A program made the translations under genes and the position numbers. Shown one piece after another: positions 7,969 to 17,565 of a DNA stretch of 64,000 nucleotides; the first letter of the stretch is position 1; the number at the start of each line of letters is the position of its first letter. The notes under the pieces are model-generated. The model made no database searches and was not told the origin of the DNA. It saw only the letters and a program-made list of their open reading frames with translations. Source of the DNA: Sphingomonas sp. EC-HK361 (lineage in GTDB: Bacteria > Pseudomonadota > Alphaproteobacteria > Sphingomonadales > Sphingomonadaceae); assembly GCF_902498785.1 (NCBI RefSeq), contig NZ_LR701492.1, forward strand, positions 42,368-106,367. Reading direction: 5' to 3'.

Positions 7969-9101
7969 CGGGCCGCCTCGCGCTGGTCTGCGACCTCGGT
8001 GATGACCGCCAGCCACTGCGCCATGATCGCCGGCGGCGAGAACGCCTCCATACGCCGCCGCGCCGCATCGCCAAGCGCCGCGCGCCGTGCATCGTCGCGG
8101 CAGAGCGCGATGATGGCGTCCGCCAGCGAATCGACGTCGCCGTCGGGCACCAGCACGCCGCTGTCGCCGTGCTCGATCATTTCCGCCGGCCCCCAGGCGC
8201 AGTCGAAGGACACCGCCGGCAGCCCGCCTGCCATCGCCTCGCCGACGACCAGCCCCCAGCCTTCGAAACGCGAGGACAGCACGAACAGATCGGAGCGCGA
8301 GATCCACTCGCCCGGCCGCGTCGTGATGCCGGGCATATCGACGCGGTCCTCAAGGCTCAGTCGCGCGCGCTGTGCCTCCAGCGCGACGCGGTCCGGCCCG
8401 TCGCCCCAGATCACCAGCCGCCAGTCGGGCACTGCGCGCGCGACTCGAGCGAACGCATCGAGCAGCAGGTCGAATCCCTTTTGCGGCACGAAACGCCCGA
8501 CCGCGCCGATCGTGCGCCCGTCCGAATGGCGCTCGCGGGCGCCTGCGGGGATGGTTGCCGGGTTCGCGATCACCCAGGTTCGCGGCGGGCTGGCATCGCC
8601 GAAATAGCGCATCGCGCCCGCGGTCATCGTCACCAGACCCGCCGCGCGCGGATAGGCCCAGCGGCGCAGCGCGCCCCAGATCGGGCCCACCCCCTGCAGC
8701 GCCGGGTTGTTGCGTTCGGAAACGATCACCGGAATGCCCATGCCGCGCGCTGCCAGCACCGACAGGATGTTGGCGCGGGTCAGGAAACTGACGACGAGAT
8801 CGGGCTTCACCACCGCGAACGCCTTGCGCAGGATGGCACGACGCGCGCGGACGGCGCGGATCGCGGCCCACGCACCACGTCTTTCGGGTTTCAGCCCCAG
8901 CGGCAGGATGCGCACCGCCGGATCGTGGTGATAATAGGGATGTGCGCCGGGGTCCTCGAACGCGATGAGCGTCACCGTCCAGCCGCTGGCGACGCAGTGG
9001 TTGCACAGCTGGCTGACGATGTGCTCGGACCCGCCGGCGCCCAGCCCCGGCAGGACGAAGGCTATGTGGCGGCCCTTCGATGTGCGTGCGAGCATGCGCA
9101 A
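7965..9101 (-). CDS. GT4-family glycosyltransferase
   Basis: This 378-residue GT-B enzyme has the N-terminal motif LPGLGAGGSEHIVSQL, the donor-domain strand GAVGRFVPQKGFDLLL, and E-x7-E in EGWGLVVGEAMAGG near residue 285. A second start, ATG at 9095, is two codons in. It is expected to extend the repeat unit at the inner membrane. It is transcribed in the long minus-strand operon, 104 bp after the outer-membrane barrel gene, and is translationally coupled to the downstream sulfotransferase gene. This pairing could mean that the sugar added here is the one sulfated. Confidence 0.9.
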   Translation of the reverse strand: MRMLARTSKGRHIAFVLPGLGAGGSEHIVSQLCNHCVASGWTVTLIAFEDPGAHPYYHHDPAVRILPLGLKPERRGAWAAIRAVRARRAILRKAFAVVKPDLVVSFLTRANILSVLAARGMGIPVIVSERNNPALQGVGPIWGALRRWAYPRAAGLVTMTAGAMRYFGDASPPRTWVIANPATIPAGARERHSDGRTIGAVGRFVPQKGFDLLLDAFARVARAVPDWRLVIWGDGPDRVALEAQRARLSLEDRVDMPGITTRPGEWISRSDLFVLSSRFEGWGLVVGEAMAGGLPAVSFDCAWGPAEMIEHGDSGVLVPDGDVDSLADAIIALCRDDARRAALGDAARRRMEAFSPPAIMAQWLAVITEVADQREAAR

Positions 9102-9205
9102 AAATCCCGCTTTTGTTGCGCCGCACTCTCCGCTGCTCGCCGGCGACTGTCGACCGCTCGAAAGGGGTAGCGGCCTGCCCTTTCGCGACGGTCTTCCCCG
9201 CCCGA

Positions 9206-10447
9206 TCAGTAATGGAATTTGAGCGCGATCCCGCCGCGCAGGCGCGAGAAACCGTCGAGCGGCGCGGAACTGTTACGATCGGTGTAGCGCAGGTCGGCCG
9301 CAAGGATCAGCCGCCGGTTGAGGATATATTCGATCGCGAACAGACCGCCCCAGATATTCTGGGTCAGCCCGGTGCCGTAGTAGCGGCTGCGGCGGTACAC
9401 CGCGCTCGCCTGCCAGCGCAGATTGTGGCGAAGCTCCTGCTGCACGCCGATGCGCACCCGCGTATCCTCGCGCGACGACGCGCCGGTCTGATAGGTCGCG
9501 ACATTGCCGGTGAAGCCGTCCAGCGTGAAGCCGGTGCGCACGAACGGCTGGAAGATGAGCCCGACCTGCGCCGAAAAGCCGGTGCGCGCGTCCAGCCGGT
9601 CGTCATTGGGATCGAACCGGTAGACGCCCGCCGCCGCTTCGCCGCGCAGCGTCCCGCCAGGATCGATCGCCACACCGACCCGTGCGCCATAGGTATTCGA
9701 ATCGCGGTCCAGCCCGCCCTCCCCAACGGTCGGCGCGAAATCGCGCTTGCTGACGAAGCCTTCGAGGAAGCCGTTCATCAGCGGGCTGATGCGCGCCGAT
9801 CCGCGCGCGACAAGACCATAGGTATCGAGATTGCGGGGCCGGTCGATATCGCGATTGTAGCGATAGGTCGCAGCCGTTCCGCGCAGCGAGAAACCGAGAC
9901 GCGCGCCCTGATGCGCGTACGACAGGTCGCCATCGAAGCTGTTATATTCGCGCGGACCGATTGAGGTGATCGTGCTCGCCTCGGGCTCGCCGCGATCCTC
10001 GATGCCGTGGAGATAGCCCGCCGCCGCCGTGATCTTGTCGCTGAGCGTGGGCGCCCACGCCGCACGCGCGCGCACCTCGCCGCCATCGGCGCTTTCGGTG
10101 CCGTATTTCAGATAGCGCCGGAAATTGCCCTCCGCGCGCAGCGACAGGTCGAGCGTGGCCATCGATTTCGTCAGCAGCGCATAGGGTTGAAAGATCAGCT
10201 TCGTGTCGCTCTTCCCGCCATAGGCCTGGGCGTAGATATTGCTGTCATATTCCGCGCGCGCGATGCCGCCGAATTCCACCCGCGCACCGCCCAGGGACAG
10301 CTCGGTCGGCACGAACAGATCCTCGGGGATGTCGAGGACCGGCGCCGCGGTCGGGATTTCCTGGGCATGGGCGCCCGTTGCCAGCGCAGCCGCGCCCAGC
10401 AGCAGCGCCGCTACGCGCGGCGCGCGGCGCGCCGCGGTCAGAACCAT
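9206..10447 (-). CDS. Outer-membrane beta-barrel protein of exopolysaccharide export
   Basis: This 413-residue protein has a signal peptide (hydrophobic APRVAALLLGAAALATGAHA) and then alternating amphipathic strands rich in Arg, Tyr and Gly. It ends in an aromatic residue (GGIALKFHY), as outer-membrane barrels do. It resembles the BBP2/EpsL-like putative barrels found in exopolysaccharide loci. Its start overlaps the stop of the Wza-type gene by 10 bp, which suggests that the two products work together in export. The short Wza partner lacks a large membrane-spanning C-terminal part, so this barrel could provide the outer-membrane pore (inference). Confidence 0.8.
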   Translation of the reverse strand: MVLTAARRAPRVAALLLGAAALATGAHAQEIPTAAPVLDIPEDLFVPTELSLGGARVEFGGIARAEYDSNIYAQAYGGKSDTKLIFQPYALLTKSMATLDLSLRAEGNFRRYLKYGTESADGGEVRARAAWAPTLSDKITAAAGYLHGIEDRGEPEASTITSIGPREYNSFDGDLSYAHQGARLGFSLRGTAATYRYNRDIDRPRNLDTYGLVARGSARISPLMNGFLEGFVSKRDFAPTVGEGGLDRDSNTYGARVGVAIDPGGTLRGEAAAGVYRFDPNDDRLDARTGFSAQVGLIFQPFVRTGFTLDGFTGNVATYQTGASSREDTRVRIGVQQELRHNLRWQASAVYRRSRYYGTGLTQNIWGGLFAIEYILNRRLILAADLRYTDRNSSAPLDGFSRLRGGIALKFHY

Positions 10448-11013
10448 TTCTCATGCACCCTGATCGTATCACCGGGCTGGACCATGTCGGTGGGCCCCGC
10501 CCGTCCGGTCACCTGACGCCCGTTGATCATCCGCACGACCTCGACCGTGCCCTGCTGCGCGCGGAAGGTGTAGCCGCCCGCGACCGACACCGCCGCCAGG
10601 ACCGAGATACCGGGCCGATACTGATACTCACCCGGCGTCTTCACCTCGCCCAGCACGTAGAAGGGCCGCAGCCGCACCGGCTGGACACTCACCGTCGGCG
10701 TGTTGAGCAGCTGGCGCTGCATCAGCTGCGCGGCGATCGCCTGCTGCAGCTCGGGGACCGTCTTGCCGTTCGCGTCGATGTCGCCGAGCAGGGGCAGCGA
10801 CAACTGGCCCCGGTCGTTGACGACATAGGTCGCGTTCAGTGTGTCGGGCGTGGCGAGTCCCGGCACCATCACCCGAATTTCGTCCCCCGCGCCCAGCCGA
10901 TAGGCTGCGACAGGCGCGGGCGGCAGGCTGTCGAGCCCGCTCATCCCGCTCGAGCAGGACGCCGTCACCGCCATCATGGTCAGCGCGACGGCGCGATTGA
11001 ACCAAGTCCCCAT
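10438..11013 (-). CDS. Wza-type polysaccharide export lipoprotein (short form)
   Basis: This 191-residue lipoprotein has a signal peptide with a lipobox around AVTASC. A Poly_export domain follows (YRLGAGDEIRVMVPGL, residues 39-54), then a soluble-ligand-binding (SLBB) domain in FYVLGEVKTPGEYQYRPG near residue 119. It is about half the length of E. coli Wza and closer in size to GumB/GelD-type proteins. It should form the periplasmic export channel that works with the Wzc-like co-polymerase at 26368-28635. The start at 11013 has GGGGTGAATG upstream. It is followed without a gap by the outer-membrane barrel gene. Confidence 0.9.
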   Translation of the reverse strand: MGTWFNRAVALTMMAVTASCSSGMSGLDSLPPAPVAAYRLGAGDEIRVMVPGLATPDTLNATYVVNDRGQLSLPLLGDIDANGKTVPELQQAIAAQLMQRQLLNTPTVSVQPVRLRPFYVLGEVKTPGEYQYRPGISVLAAVSVAGGYTFRAQQGTVEVVRMINGRQVTGRAGPTDMVQPGDTIRVHEKWF

Positions 11014-11149
11014 CGTTCATTCACCCCAGCTAGAACCCGCCGAAGTGTAAGCCCTTTGCCGTGAGTCCCGGCTGGCAATTCCGGCTCACCGCGAAGCGAA
11101 AACGGGCGACCCTGCTGCGCCGGTCGTGCTGCCACCATCTCAGGAAATA

Positions 11150-11995
11150 TCAGGCAGCCATTCTCGCGCTGCCGCGCCAGCCGGACAGATCGCGGCCGAT
11201 CAGCCGTTCCAGCGTGTCGATGTCGCGGGCGTAGTAATCAGTCATCCGCACACGCAGCGACTCCGGGAGCGCCGGATAGCGGATCTCGCGCGCGAACACG
11301 CGCCGCACGCCCTCGAACGCGGCATTGCCGCGCAGCGGGCGCGCCGCCTGCTTTAAGGGAGCGAGCACCGTGCGCACCGGGAGCGGCAGGAAATGGGCGC
11401 TGCTGTCGTTGCGCGGGCGGGCGCCGACCTCGGTTGAAAAATGGTACGGTGCACCGATATGCCGGCAGACGGCGGCGACGACGTCGGTGGGCGCCGCCTT
11501 CACCTCCTCGAACAAGAGCACCTGCAGTTGCGCACGGTCGAAATGATCGAGCCACCGCGCCAGATGTTCGGCATAGAGCCCGTCGCGCAGGAACCGCGGC
11601 TGGTCGCAGGCGCGCCCGTCCAGATACGCCTCGGGCGGGCCGGTGACGGTGCCGCGGCGGTAGAGCATCTTGTAGTCGGAATAGGCGCGGTCGACCGGAC
11701 TGCGCAGCTGCACGACGAGCTTCGCGTGCTGCATCACCGCGGCCATTCGCCGCGCGGCGTGCGGGTGGGCGAGATAATCGGCCGACTTCTCGCCGATCAT
11801 CTGCCCGGACCGCGCACCGGCGAACAGGCTGCGATAATGGTCGAGTCCCCTGTCGTGCTCGGAACTGAAATAATGCGGCTCCGGCCCCGGCAGGAAGATC
11901 GCCGGGTTATGCTGCAGCTGGTTGTGGATCCACGTCGTCGCACCCTTCACCGCGCCGATGATGACGAATTGCGGCAGGCGGTTCGCGTCGCTCAT
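11150..11995 (-). CDS. PAPS-dependent sulfotransferase
   Basis: This 281-residue protein is of the heparan-sulfate/NodH-like sulfotransferase type. The 5'-phosphosulfate loop is VIIGAVKGATTWIHNQL (residues 11-27) and the 3'-phosphate motif is LRSPVDRAYSDYKML (near 95-110). The start at 11995 overlaps the aminotransferase stop by 4 bp (ATGA); the longer in-frame extension to 12277 is a shadow of the upstream gene. This fold sulfates carbohydrate hydroxyl or amino groups. Coupling to the aminotransferase gene raises the possibility that an amino sugar, or a neighbouring sugar, is the target. It is not closely similar to the other two sulfotransferases in the window. Confidence 0.88.
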   Translation of the reverse strand: MSDANRLPQFVIIGAVKGATTWIHNQLQHNPAIFLPGPEPHYFSSEHDRGLDHYRSLFAGARSGQMIGEKSADYLAHPHAARRMAAVMQHAKLVVQLRSPVDRAYSDYKMLYRRGTVTGPPEAYLDGRACDQPRFLRDGLYAEHLARWLDHFDRAQLQVLLFEEVKAAPTDVVAAVCRHIGAPYHFSTEVGARPRNDSSAHFLPLPVRTVLAPLKQAARPLRGNAAFEGVRRVFAREIRYPALPESLRVRMTDYYARDIDTLERLIGRDLSGWRGSARMAA

Positions 11996-13284
11996 TGCAC
12001 GATCTCCATCGTGACGACATGCGCCTCTGCGAGCGCGATGCGCAGGCAGTTCGCCATGCGCCGCATATCGCTTTCGTCGAGCAGGTGATCGACCGGGAAG
12101 GCGATCGTCCGCCGCCCGATTTCCGCGGCGATACGCAGGCCATCGGCGCGCCGCACGACCATGTCGTCGAACGCGGTTTCCCGCGACATGTCGGCGCACG
12201 ACCCGCTGCTGACCGGCATCCCCATCTCGATCATCCGCTCGATCAGCCGGTTGGTGTTGCCTTCCGGCCCGAGGCACGCCCGCGCGATCGTGACATAGAG
12301 CCGGTAAAAGGCATGTCCCGCATGCGACGGGATGTGCGGCAGTTCGACGCAGGGTTCGTCCTGCAGATAGGTCATCAGCGCCTCGGCATTGCGGCGGCGC
12401 TGATCGAGCCAGCGCGGCAGCTTCGCCAGCTGCTGCACCCCGATCGCGGCCTGCATCTCGGTCATCCGCCAGTTCGTGCCGAAGCTGTCATGGACATAGC
12501 GAAAACAGTGGCCAGTGACCGGACAGAGCACCTTGTCGGGGTTCTTGCCGTGATCCTTGAACGCCCAGGCTTTCGCCCAGTGATCGTGATCCTGGAACAG
12601 CACGATGCCGCCCTCGCCGCCGGTCGACATGATCTTGTCGGTGCAGAAGGAAAAGGCCGCCGCGTGGCCGAAGGTGCCGACGCGGCGCCCATCATACGTC
12701 GCGCCGTGCGCCTGCGCGCAGTCCTCGATCAGCCAGAGATGCGCGTCATGGGCAAGCATCAGCAGCTCGGTCATCTCGCACGGCCATCCGGCGAGATGGA
12801 CGCAGATGACCGCGCGCGTGCGCGAGGTCACGATCGACCGCGCCGAGGCCGCGTCGATCGTCTGGCTGACCGGATCGATATCGGCAAAGGCCGGCGTTGC
12901 GCCGACCGCGACGACCGCGGCGGCGGTCGCGAAGAAGCTGCGCGACGGCACGATCACCTCGTCGCCGGGGCCGACGCCGAGCGCGCGCAGCGCCAGTTCG
13001 AGCGCGGTCGTGCCGTTCGACACCGCGATGGCATGCGGCGCCCCGCAATAGGCGGCGAATTCGCGCTCCAGCTCGCGCGTGTGCTCGCCGTGGACCAGCG
13101 AGTTCACCCGCCCGCTTTCCAGCACGAGGGCGGCGGCGTGGACTTCGTCCGCATCATATTGCGGCCAGCGAAGCTCCGGATGGTCGAGCGGACTCGGCCG
13201 GCCGTCGAGCGAGCGCGGCACGAAGGCGGTGATGTTGCTGAGGACGGCTTCGGCCACGGCGTTCACTCCATCAAGGGCCATCAC
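11992..13284 (-). CDS. DegT/DnrJ/EryC1 PLP-dependent sugar aminotransferase
   Basis: This 430-residue protein has the aminotransferase landmarks of the sugar-modifying DegT family. They are SNGTTALELALRALGVGPGDEV (phosphate-binding turn, near 89-110), EDCAQAHG with PLP-contacting Asp188, and the Schiff-base Lys217 in FSFCTDKIMSTGGEGG. It should convert a 4-keto (or 3-keto) nucleotide sugar to the amino sugar with glutamate as donor. The upstream gene encodes a FlaA1/WbpM-type dehydratase that would make the keto substrate, and the two overlap by 4 bp. A formyltransferase-like gene 4 kb away could act on the product. Confidence 0.9.
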   Translation of the reverse strand: MMALDGVNAVAEAVLSNITAFVPRSLDGRPSPLDHPELRWPQYDADEVHAAALVLESGRVNSLVHGEHTRELEREFAAYCGAPHAIAVSNGTTALELALRALGVGPGDEVIVPSRSFFATAAAVVAVGATPAFADIDPVSQTIDAASARSIVTSRTRAVICVHLAGWPCEMTELLMLAHDAHLWLIEDCAQAHGATYDGRRVGTFGHAAAFSFCTDKIMSTGGEGGIVLFQDHDHWAKAWAFKDHGKNPDKVLCPVTGHCFRYVHDSFGTNWRMTEMQAAIGVQQLAKLPRWLDQRRRNAEALMTYLQDEPCVELPHIPSHAGHAFYRLYVTIARACLGPEGNTNRLIERMIEMGMPVSSGSCADMSRETAFDDMVVRRADGLRIAAEIGRRTIAFPVDHLLDESDMRRMANCLRIALAEAHVVTMEIVQ

Positions 13285-15461
13285 CCCACCGCACGCGGCA
13301 GAGGGATTGCGGACATCGCGCTGACCGCCGCGATCGTCGCGGCGTCGAGCGGAACGAAGGCCGCATCGGTCGTCTCGGCGGCCATGCGGCGCAGGATCTC
13401 CGCCCAGCGCGAGCTGGCGGAGGCGGCGACCATTTCGTGGGTGAGGCGGATCAACTCGTCGGCGTCACCGTCGGTGATGAGGCGTTCGAGCTGGCAAAAC
13501 CCTTCGACGAGCAGCTCGAGCGGGATAGGGCTCGGCATCGCTTCGAAAATGCCGGGAATCGCGCTTTCGATCTTGGATTCAGAGGTATCGAACAGCTCCT
13601 CGAACAGCTTTTCGCCTGGCCGCAGGCCGATGAAGCGGATCGGCACGTCGATATCGGGCCGCAGCCCGGCCATGCGGATTACGCGCTTGGCGATCTCGAC
13701 GATCTTCACCGGCTCGCCCATGTCGAGCACGAAGATCATGCCGCGGTCGGCGTCGGTCTCCAGCGCGCGCGCGCCGCTCTGGAGGATCAGCAGCACCGCC
13801 TCCTCCACCGTCATGAAGAAGCGTTCGATATCCGGATGCGTCACGGTCAGAGGCTTGCCGGCAGCGATCTGGCGCTGGAACAGCGGGATCAGCGATCCGC
13901 TGGAGCCGAGCACGTTGCCGAAGCGCACCGTCAGGAAGCGTGGGCTTTCGGGATCGCAGGCGCCGATAAGGTCGAGCGCCTGGCAATAGAGCTCGCCCAG
14001 CCGCTTCGTCGCCCCCATCAGCCCGACCGGGTTGACCGCCTTGTCGGTGGACACCTGGATCATCGCGCGCGCTTCAAATTCGCACACCGCGTCGGCGACG
14101 TTGCGCGTGCCGAGCACGTTGGTGTGGACGCCGGCGCACGGGTTCGCCTCGACCATCGGCACATGCTTCAGCGCGGCGGCGTGGAAGACGATCTCGGGCC
14201 GCCGCCGCTCGAACACCTGCCACAGCGCGGGACGCTGGCGGATCGAGCACAGCTCGGCATGGACGCGAAGGCCAGGGAAGCGCTCGCGCACCTCCAGCTC
14301 TATCGCGTAGAGATTGTATTCGGCATGATCGAGCAGGATGATTTCCGCCGGATCATAGGTCGCCAGCTGCCGGACCAGCTCGCTGCCGATCGTGCCGCCG
14401 GCGCCCGTCACCAGGATGCGCTTGCCCGCTACGACGCGCTCGACATAGCTGTGCTGGATGCTGACCTCCGGCCGGCCGAGCAGCTCCGCGAGCGGCATCT
14501 TCTCGATCGCCATGCCGTCGCTGGCAGACGCGCCGCGCGCCCAGGGGTTGCGGAAGCGCGAAACGACCATGTCCTGCGCCTCGGCCAGCCGCGCGATCTC
14601 GATCGAGCGCTGGCGGTCGAGGAATTCGCTGCTGTCCTGCACCACCAGGCTGACCGGGCGGCGGCCCGCCTTGTCCAGCCGCGCGACGATGTCGGGCAGC
14701 ATTTCGGGCGAGCCGAGCACCGGAACGCCGCCGATCTGGAGCTTGCGCTCGCGCCCGTCGAAGGTGAGCACGCCCGCAATATCGAGCCCGGTGCCGACAT
14801 CGGTGCGCACCAGCTCCACCATCACCCGCGCCCAGTCGACATCGCCGAGCAGGAGCACGCGGCGCACAGGCTGCGCGCTGCGGCGCGCCCGCGTCGAACG
14901 GAGATGCTCGCGGACCTCGCGCCGGACGAGCCGGATCGCGAGCATCGCGGCCAGCATCAGCGCGACATGGACGACGAGGAAGGTCGCAAGCTCGACCCGG
15001 TGAACCCGCTGCGGAATGACGAAGGTCGCGGTTACCAGCCAGACCGCCGACGAACTTGCGAGCAGGCTCGTCCCCAGAACAAGCGCGTCGGCCAGCGACA
15101 GATAGCGCCAGCTTCGCCGATACGCCCCGATCGCGAAGAGCACCGCGATGGTGACCGCGGTAAACGCGAACGCGAACCCCATGTCGTTCAGCATCGTGAG
15201 CGTGCGGGTGCCGGGAAGCAGCGCGCGGGTCAGGCGCAACGCGGCGAGGATCGCGATCGCATCCAGCGTGACGACCGCGATCAGCCGCAGCGCCCAGAAA
15301 CGTGCCGGGCTGCGCAGCGCAAAGGCACGGGCCAGCATGTCGAGCCGCGCGAGCAACCGCATACGCTGGGGAAGAACCGCGGGCGCAACGTCGTTCGCCG
15401 CAATCGGCGCGCGGGTCACCCCCGGGATGTAGCCTTGCGTGTCCGATGCGCTGTTCGCCAT
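13281..15461 (-). CDS. Membrane-bound nucleotide-sugar 4,6-dehydratase, FlaA1/WbpM/CapD type
   Basis: This 726-residue protein starts with about four transmembrane helices (residues 35-135), then a Rossmann-like CoA-binding-type domain, and then a catalytic SDR domain. The SDR domain has VTGAGGTIGSELVRQL near residue 350. The active site reads VSTDKAVNPVGLMGATKR, so Met takes the place of the usual Tyr, as in the S-M-K triad of WbpM-like enzymes. The likely reaction converts UDP-GlcNAc to the 4-keto-6-deoxy sugar. The start at 15461 is preceded by AAGGAG; a longer frame to 15524 lacks such a site. It is the first gene of the long minus-strand operon. Confidence 0.9.
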   Translation of the reverse strand: MANSASDTQGYIPGVTRAPIAANDVAPAVLPQRMRLLARLDMLARAFALRSPARFWALRLIAVVTLDAIAILAALRLTRALLPGTRTLTMLNDMGFAFAFTAVTIAVLFAIGAYRRSWRYLSLADALVLGTSLLASSSAVWLVTATFVIPQRVHRVELATFLVVHVALMLAAMLAIRLVRREVREHLRSTRARRSAQPVRRVLLLGDVDWARVMVELVRTDVGTGLDIAGVLTFDGRERKLQIGGVPVLGSPEMLPDIVARLDKAGRRPVSLVVQDSSEFLDRQRSIEIARLAEAQDMVVSRFRNPWARGASASDGMAIEKMPLAELLGRPEVSIQHSYVERVVAGKRILVTGAGGTIGSELVRQLATYDPAEIILLDHAEYNLYAIELEVRERFPGLRVHAELCSIRQRPALWQVFERRRPEIVFHAAALKHVPMVEANPCAGVHTNVLGTRNVADAVCEFEARAMIQVSTDKAVNPVGLMGATKRLGELYCQALDLIGACDPESPRFLTVRFGNVLGSSGSLIPLFQRQIAAGKPLTVTHPDIERFFMTVEEAVLLILQSGARALETDADRGMIFVLDMGEPVKIVEIAKRVIRMAGLRPDIDVPIRFIGLRPGEKLFEELFDTSESKIESAIPGIFEAMPSPIPLELLVEGFCQLERLITDGDADELIRLTHEMVAASASSRWAEILRRMAAETTDAAFVPLDAATIAAVSAMSAIPLPRAVG

Positions 15462-15775
15462 CTCCGACGCTCCTTCCCTTCCGCAACGGCGCGGGAGGCC
15501 TCTTGCGAGAGGCCCGTCGATCAAAAGGTATCGGAGGGTTCAGGCCATCGAAATCGATCGACCGGCCACTATCCTTTATGCCGCAAATCATCGGGTTCGG
15601 GCTGGCCGCGGCGCATAAGGGGTAGGTCGTTACGCATCCGCCCGCATCGTGCGCGCGCCGTCTCGCCCCTTTGCAAGCGCTTGCCGCCCTAAGGGGGTAT
15701 CTACAGATGCGCCCCGCCGGCGCGCGCAGACCTTCGATATAGATGCCGAAGCGATGAGCGAAGGGGCGGTGGCCT
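15462..15775. promoter_or_regulatory. Divergent promoter region between the two EPS operons
   Basis: These 314 bp separate the first genes of two divergent polysaccharide operons and must contain both promoters. No ORF here looks real. I see short AT-richer patches (for example near 15585-15600 and 15700-15712) but no clear -35/-10 pair or long inverted repeat. Confidence 0.5.
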
Positions 15776-16972
15776 GTGAAGATCGTGATCCTGTCGAGCC
15801 TTTCCATGTCGCTCATCAATTTTCGCGGTGCGCTGATCGCGCGGATGGCAACCGAGGGGCATGACGTCGTCGCCTGCGCGCCGGATGCCGAACCCGAAGT
15901 GGTCGCGGCACTTGCCCGGATGGGCGTGCGGTTCAGCCTGACGCCGATGGCACGCGCGGGGACCAATCCGGTGCGGGATCTGGCGACGCTGTGGACCTAT
16001 CTGCGGCTGATCCGGCGCGAGCGCGCGGACATGGTCGTCGCCTACACGCAGAAGCCGATCATCTATGGCGGGCTCGCGGCACGGATCGCGACGCGGCTGG
16101 GGCGTCCGGTGCGCTTTCACGCGATCATGAGCGGGCTCGGCTATGTCTTCAGCAGCGAGGCGGACTCGCGCGGGCTGCTGCGCCGGGCGGTATCATGGCT
16201 CTACCGCCAGGGGGTTCGGCGCGCCGAGCGCATCTTCGTCTTCAACGGCGACGACCGGGCGGATATGATCGCCTATCGCATCGTCGATGCCGACCAGCCG
16301 GTGGTGCAGGTGCCGGGATCGGGCGTCGACACACGGCATTACGCCGAGCAGCCGATGCCGGGCACGCCGACGACATTCCTGATGATGGGACGCCTGATGC
16401 GCGACAAGGGCGTGGGGGACTATGTCGCCGCGGCGCGCAGCATCCGCGCGCGCTGGCCCGACACGCGCTTCCTGCTGCTGGGGCGCCCGGAAACTGAGAA
16501 TCCGACCGGCTATTCCGCTGAGGAGATCGCCGGGTGGCAGGCCGACGGTCTCATCACCCTGCTGCCGGAGACGCGCGACGTGCGCCCGCATATCGCGACC
16601 GCGCACATATTCGTCCTGCCCTCCTTCTACCGCGAGGGGCTGCCGCGCACGATCCTCGAGGCGTTGTCGATGGGGCGGCCGGTCGTCACCACCGACATGC
16701 CCGGATGCCGCGAGCCGATCCGCGAAGGCGAGAACGGGTTCCTCGTCCCGCCGAAAGATGCCGCTGCGCTCGCCGAAGCGATGGCCCGGTTCATCGATCA
16801 GCCCGCGCTGGTAACCCGTATGGGTGCCGCCGCGCGAGAGACGGCGATCGCGATCTACGACGTCGAGCGGGTCAACCGGCAGCTGCTCGGCGAGATGGGC
16901 TTGCTCGATCAGGCGCAGGAGGCAGCACCGCCTCCGGCTACCGCGCCGGCGCTCGTGTCCCGGGCGGCTTGA
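15776..16972 (+). CDS. GT4-family glycosyltransferase
   Basis: This 398-residue GT-B protein resembles PglA/WbpX-like enzymes that act early on amino-sugar acceptors. Its landmarks are VILSSLSMSLINFRGALIAR at the N-terminus, FLMMGRLMRDKGVGDYVAAA in the donor domain, and E-x7-E in REGLPRTILEALSMGRP. It begins with GTG at 15776, with GAAGGGG upstream. Its TGA shares one base with the ATG of the initiating sugar transferase gene. The two may act in sequence: the transferase loads the first sugar and this enzyme adds the second (inference). Confidence 0.9.
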   Translation: MKIVILSSLSMSLINFRGALIARMATEGHDVVACAPDAEPEVVAALARMGVRFSLTPMARAGTNPVRDLATLWTYLRLIRRERADMVVAYTQKPIIYGGLAARIATRLGRPVRFHAIMSGLGYVFSSEADSRGLLRRAVSWLYRQGVRRAERIFVFNGDDRADMIAYRIVDADQPVVQVPGSGVDTRHYAEQPMPGTPTTFLMMGRLMRDKGVGDYVAAARSIRARWPDTRFLLLGRPETENPTGYSAEEIAGWQADGLITLLPETRDVRPHIATAHIFVLPSFYREGLPRTILEALSMGRPVVTTDMPGCREPIREGENGFLVPPKDAAALAEAMARFIDQPALVTRMGAAARETAIAIYDVERVNRQLLGEMGLLDQAQEAAPPPATAPALVSRAA

Positions 16973-17565
16973 TGGCGGCGATCCGTCCTGCCGCGCTGAT
17001 CTCGATCGTCGCGCTGATCCTCCTCGCGCCGGCCCTGCTCGCGCTCGCGCTGCTGGTGCGGATCGGCATGGGACGTCCGGTGCTTTTTCATCAGCACCGG
17101 GCGGGTCGCGGCGGCGCGCCGTTCCGCATGATGAAGTTCCGCACGATGCGCGACGCGAACGACGCGTCGGGCCGGCCGCTTCCCGACGAACAGCGCATCA
17201 CCGGGCTGGGCCGGTTCCTTCGTCGCTCGCGGCTCGACGAGCTGCCGGAACTGGTCAACATCGTTGCGGGCGACATGGATATCGTCGGCCCGCGCCCGCT
17301 GCTGCCTGCGACGATCGAGGCGATGGGCGCGGGCGGGATCGTGCGCGGGCGGGTGCGCCCCGGGCTGACCGGGCTGGCGCAGGTCAGCGGCAACACCTTG
17401 CTCAGCAACGACGAAAAGCTCGCCTTCGATATCTGGTATGTCCGCAATCGCAGCTGGCGGCTCGACTGCGCGATCCTGCTGCGCACGGTGCTGGTCGTCC
17501 TTTTCGGGGAAAGGAGGACACGCTGGCATGCCGACGATGCGCGCCATTCTCGTGGGGGCTGTTGA
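16972..17565 (+). CDS. Initiating sugar-phosphate transferase (PglC/WbaP catalytic type)
   Basis: This 197-residue bacterial sugar transferase belongs to the monotopic phosphoglycosyl transferases. A single N-terminal hydrophobic segment is followed by the family signature: LFHQHRAGRGGAPFRMMKFRTM, then the D-E pair in RSRLDELPEL, then IVGPRPLLP. It transfers a sugar-1-phosphate from the nucleotide sugar to undecaprenyl phosphate and so starts the repeat unit. It is the small PglC-like form without the multi-helix N-terminal domain of WbaP. It overlaps the formyltransferase-like gene by 38 bp. Confidence 0.92.
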   Translation: MAAIRPAALISIVALILLAPALLALALLVRIGMGRPVLFHQHRAGRGGAPFRMMKFRTMRDANDASGRPLPDEQRITGLGRFLRRSRLDELPELVNIVAGDMDIVGPRPLLPATIEAMGAGGIVRGRVRPGLTGLAQVSGNTLLSNDEKLAFDIWYVRNRSWRLDCAILLRTVLVVLFGERRTRWHADDARHSRGGC

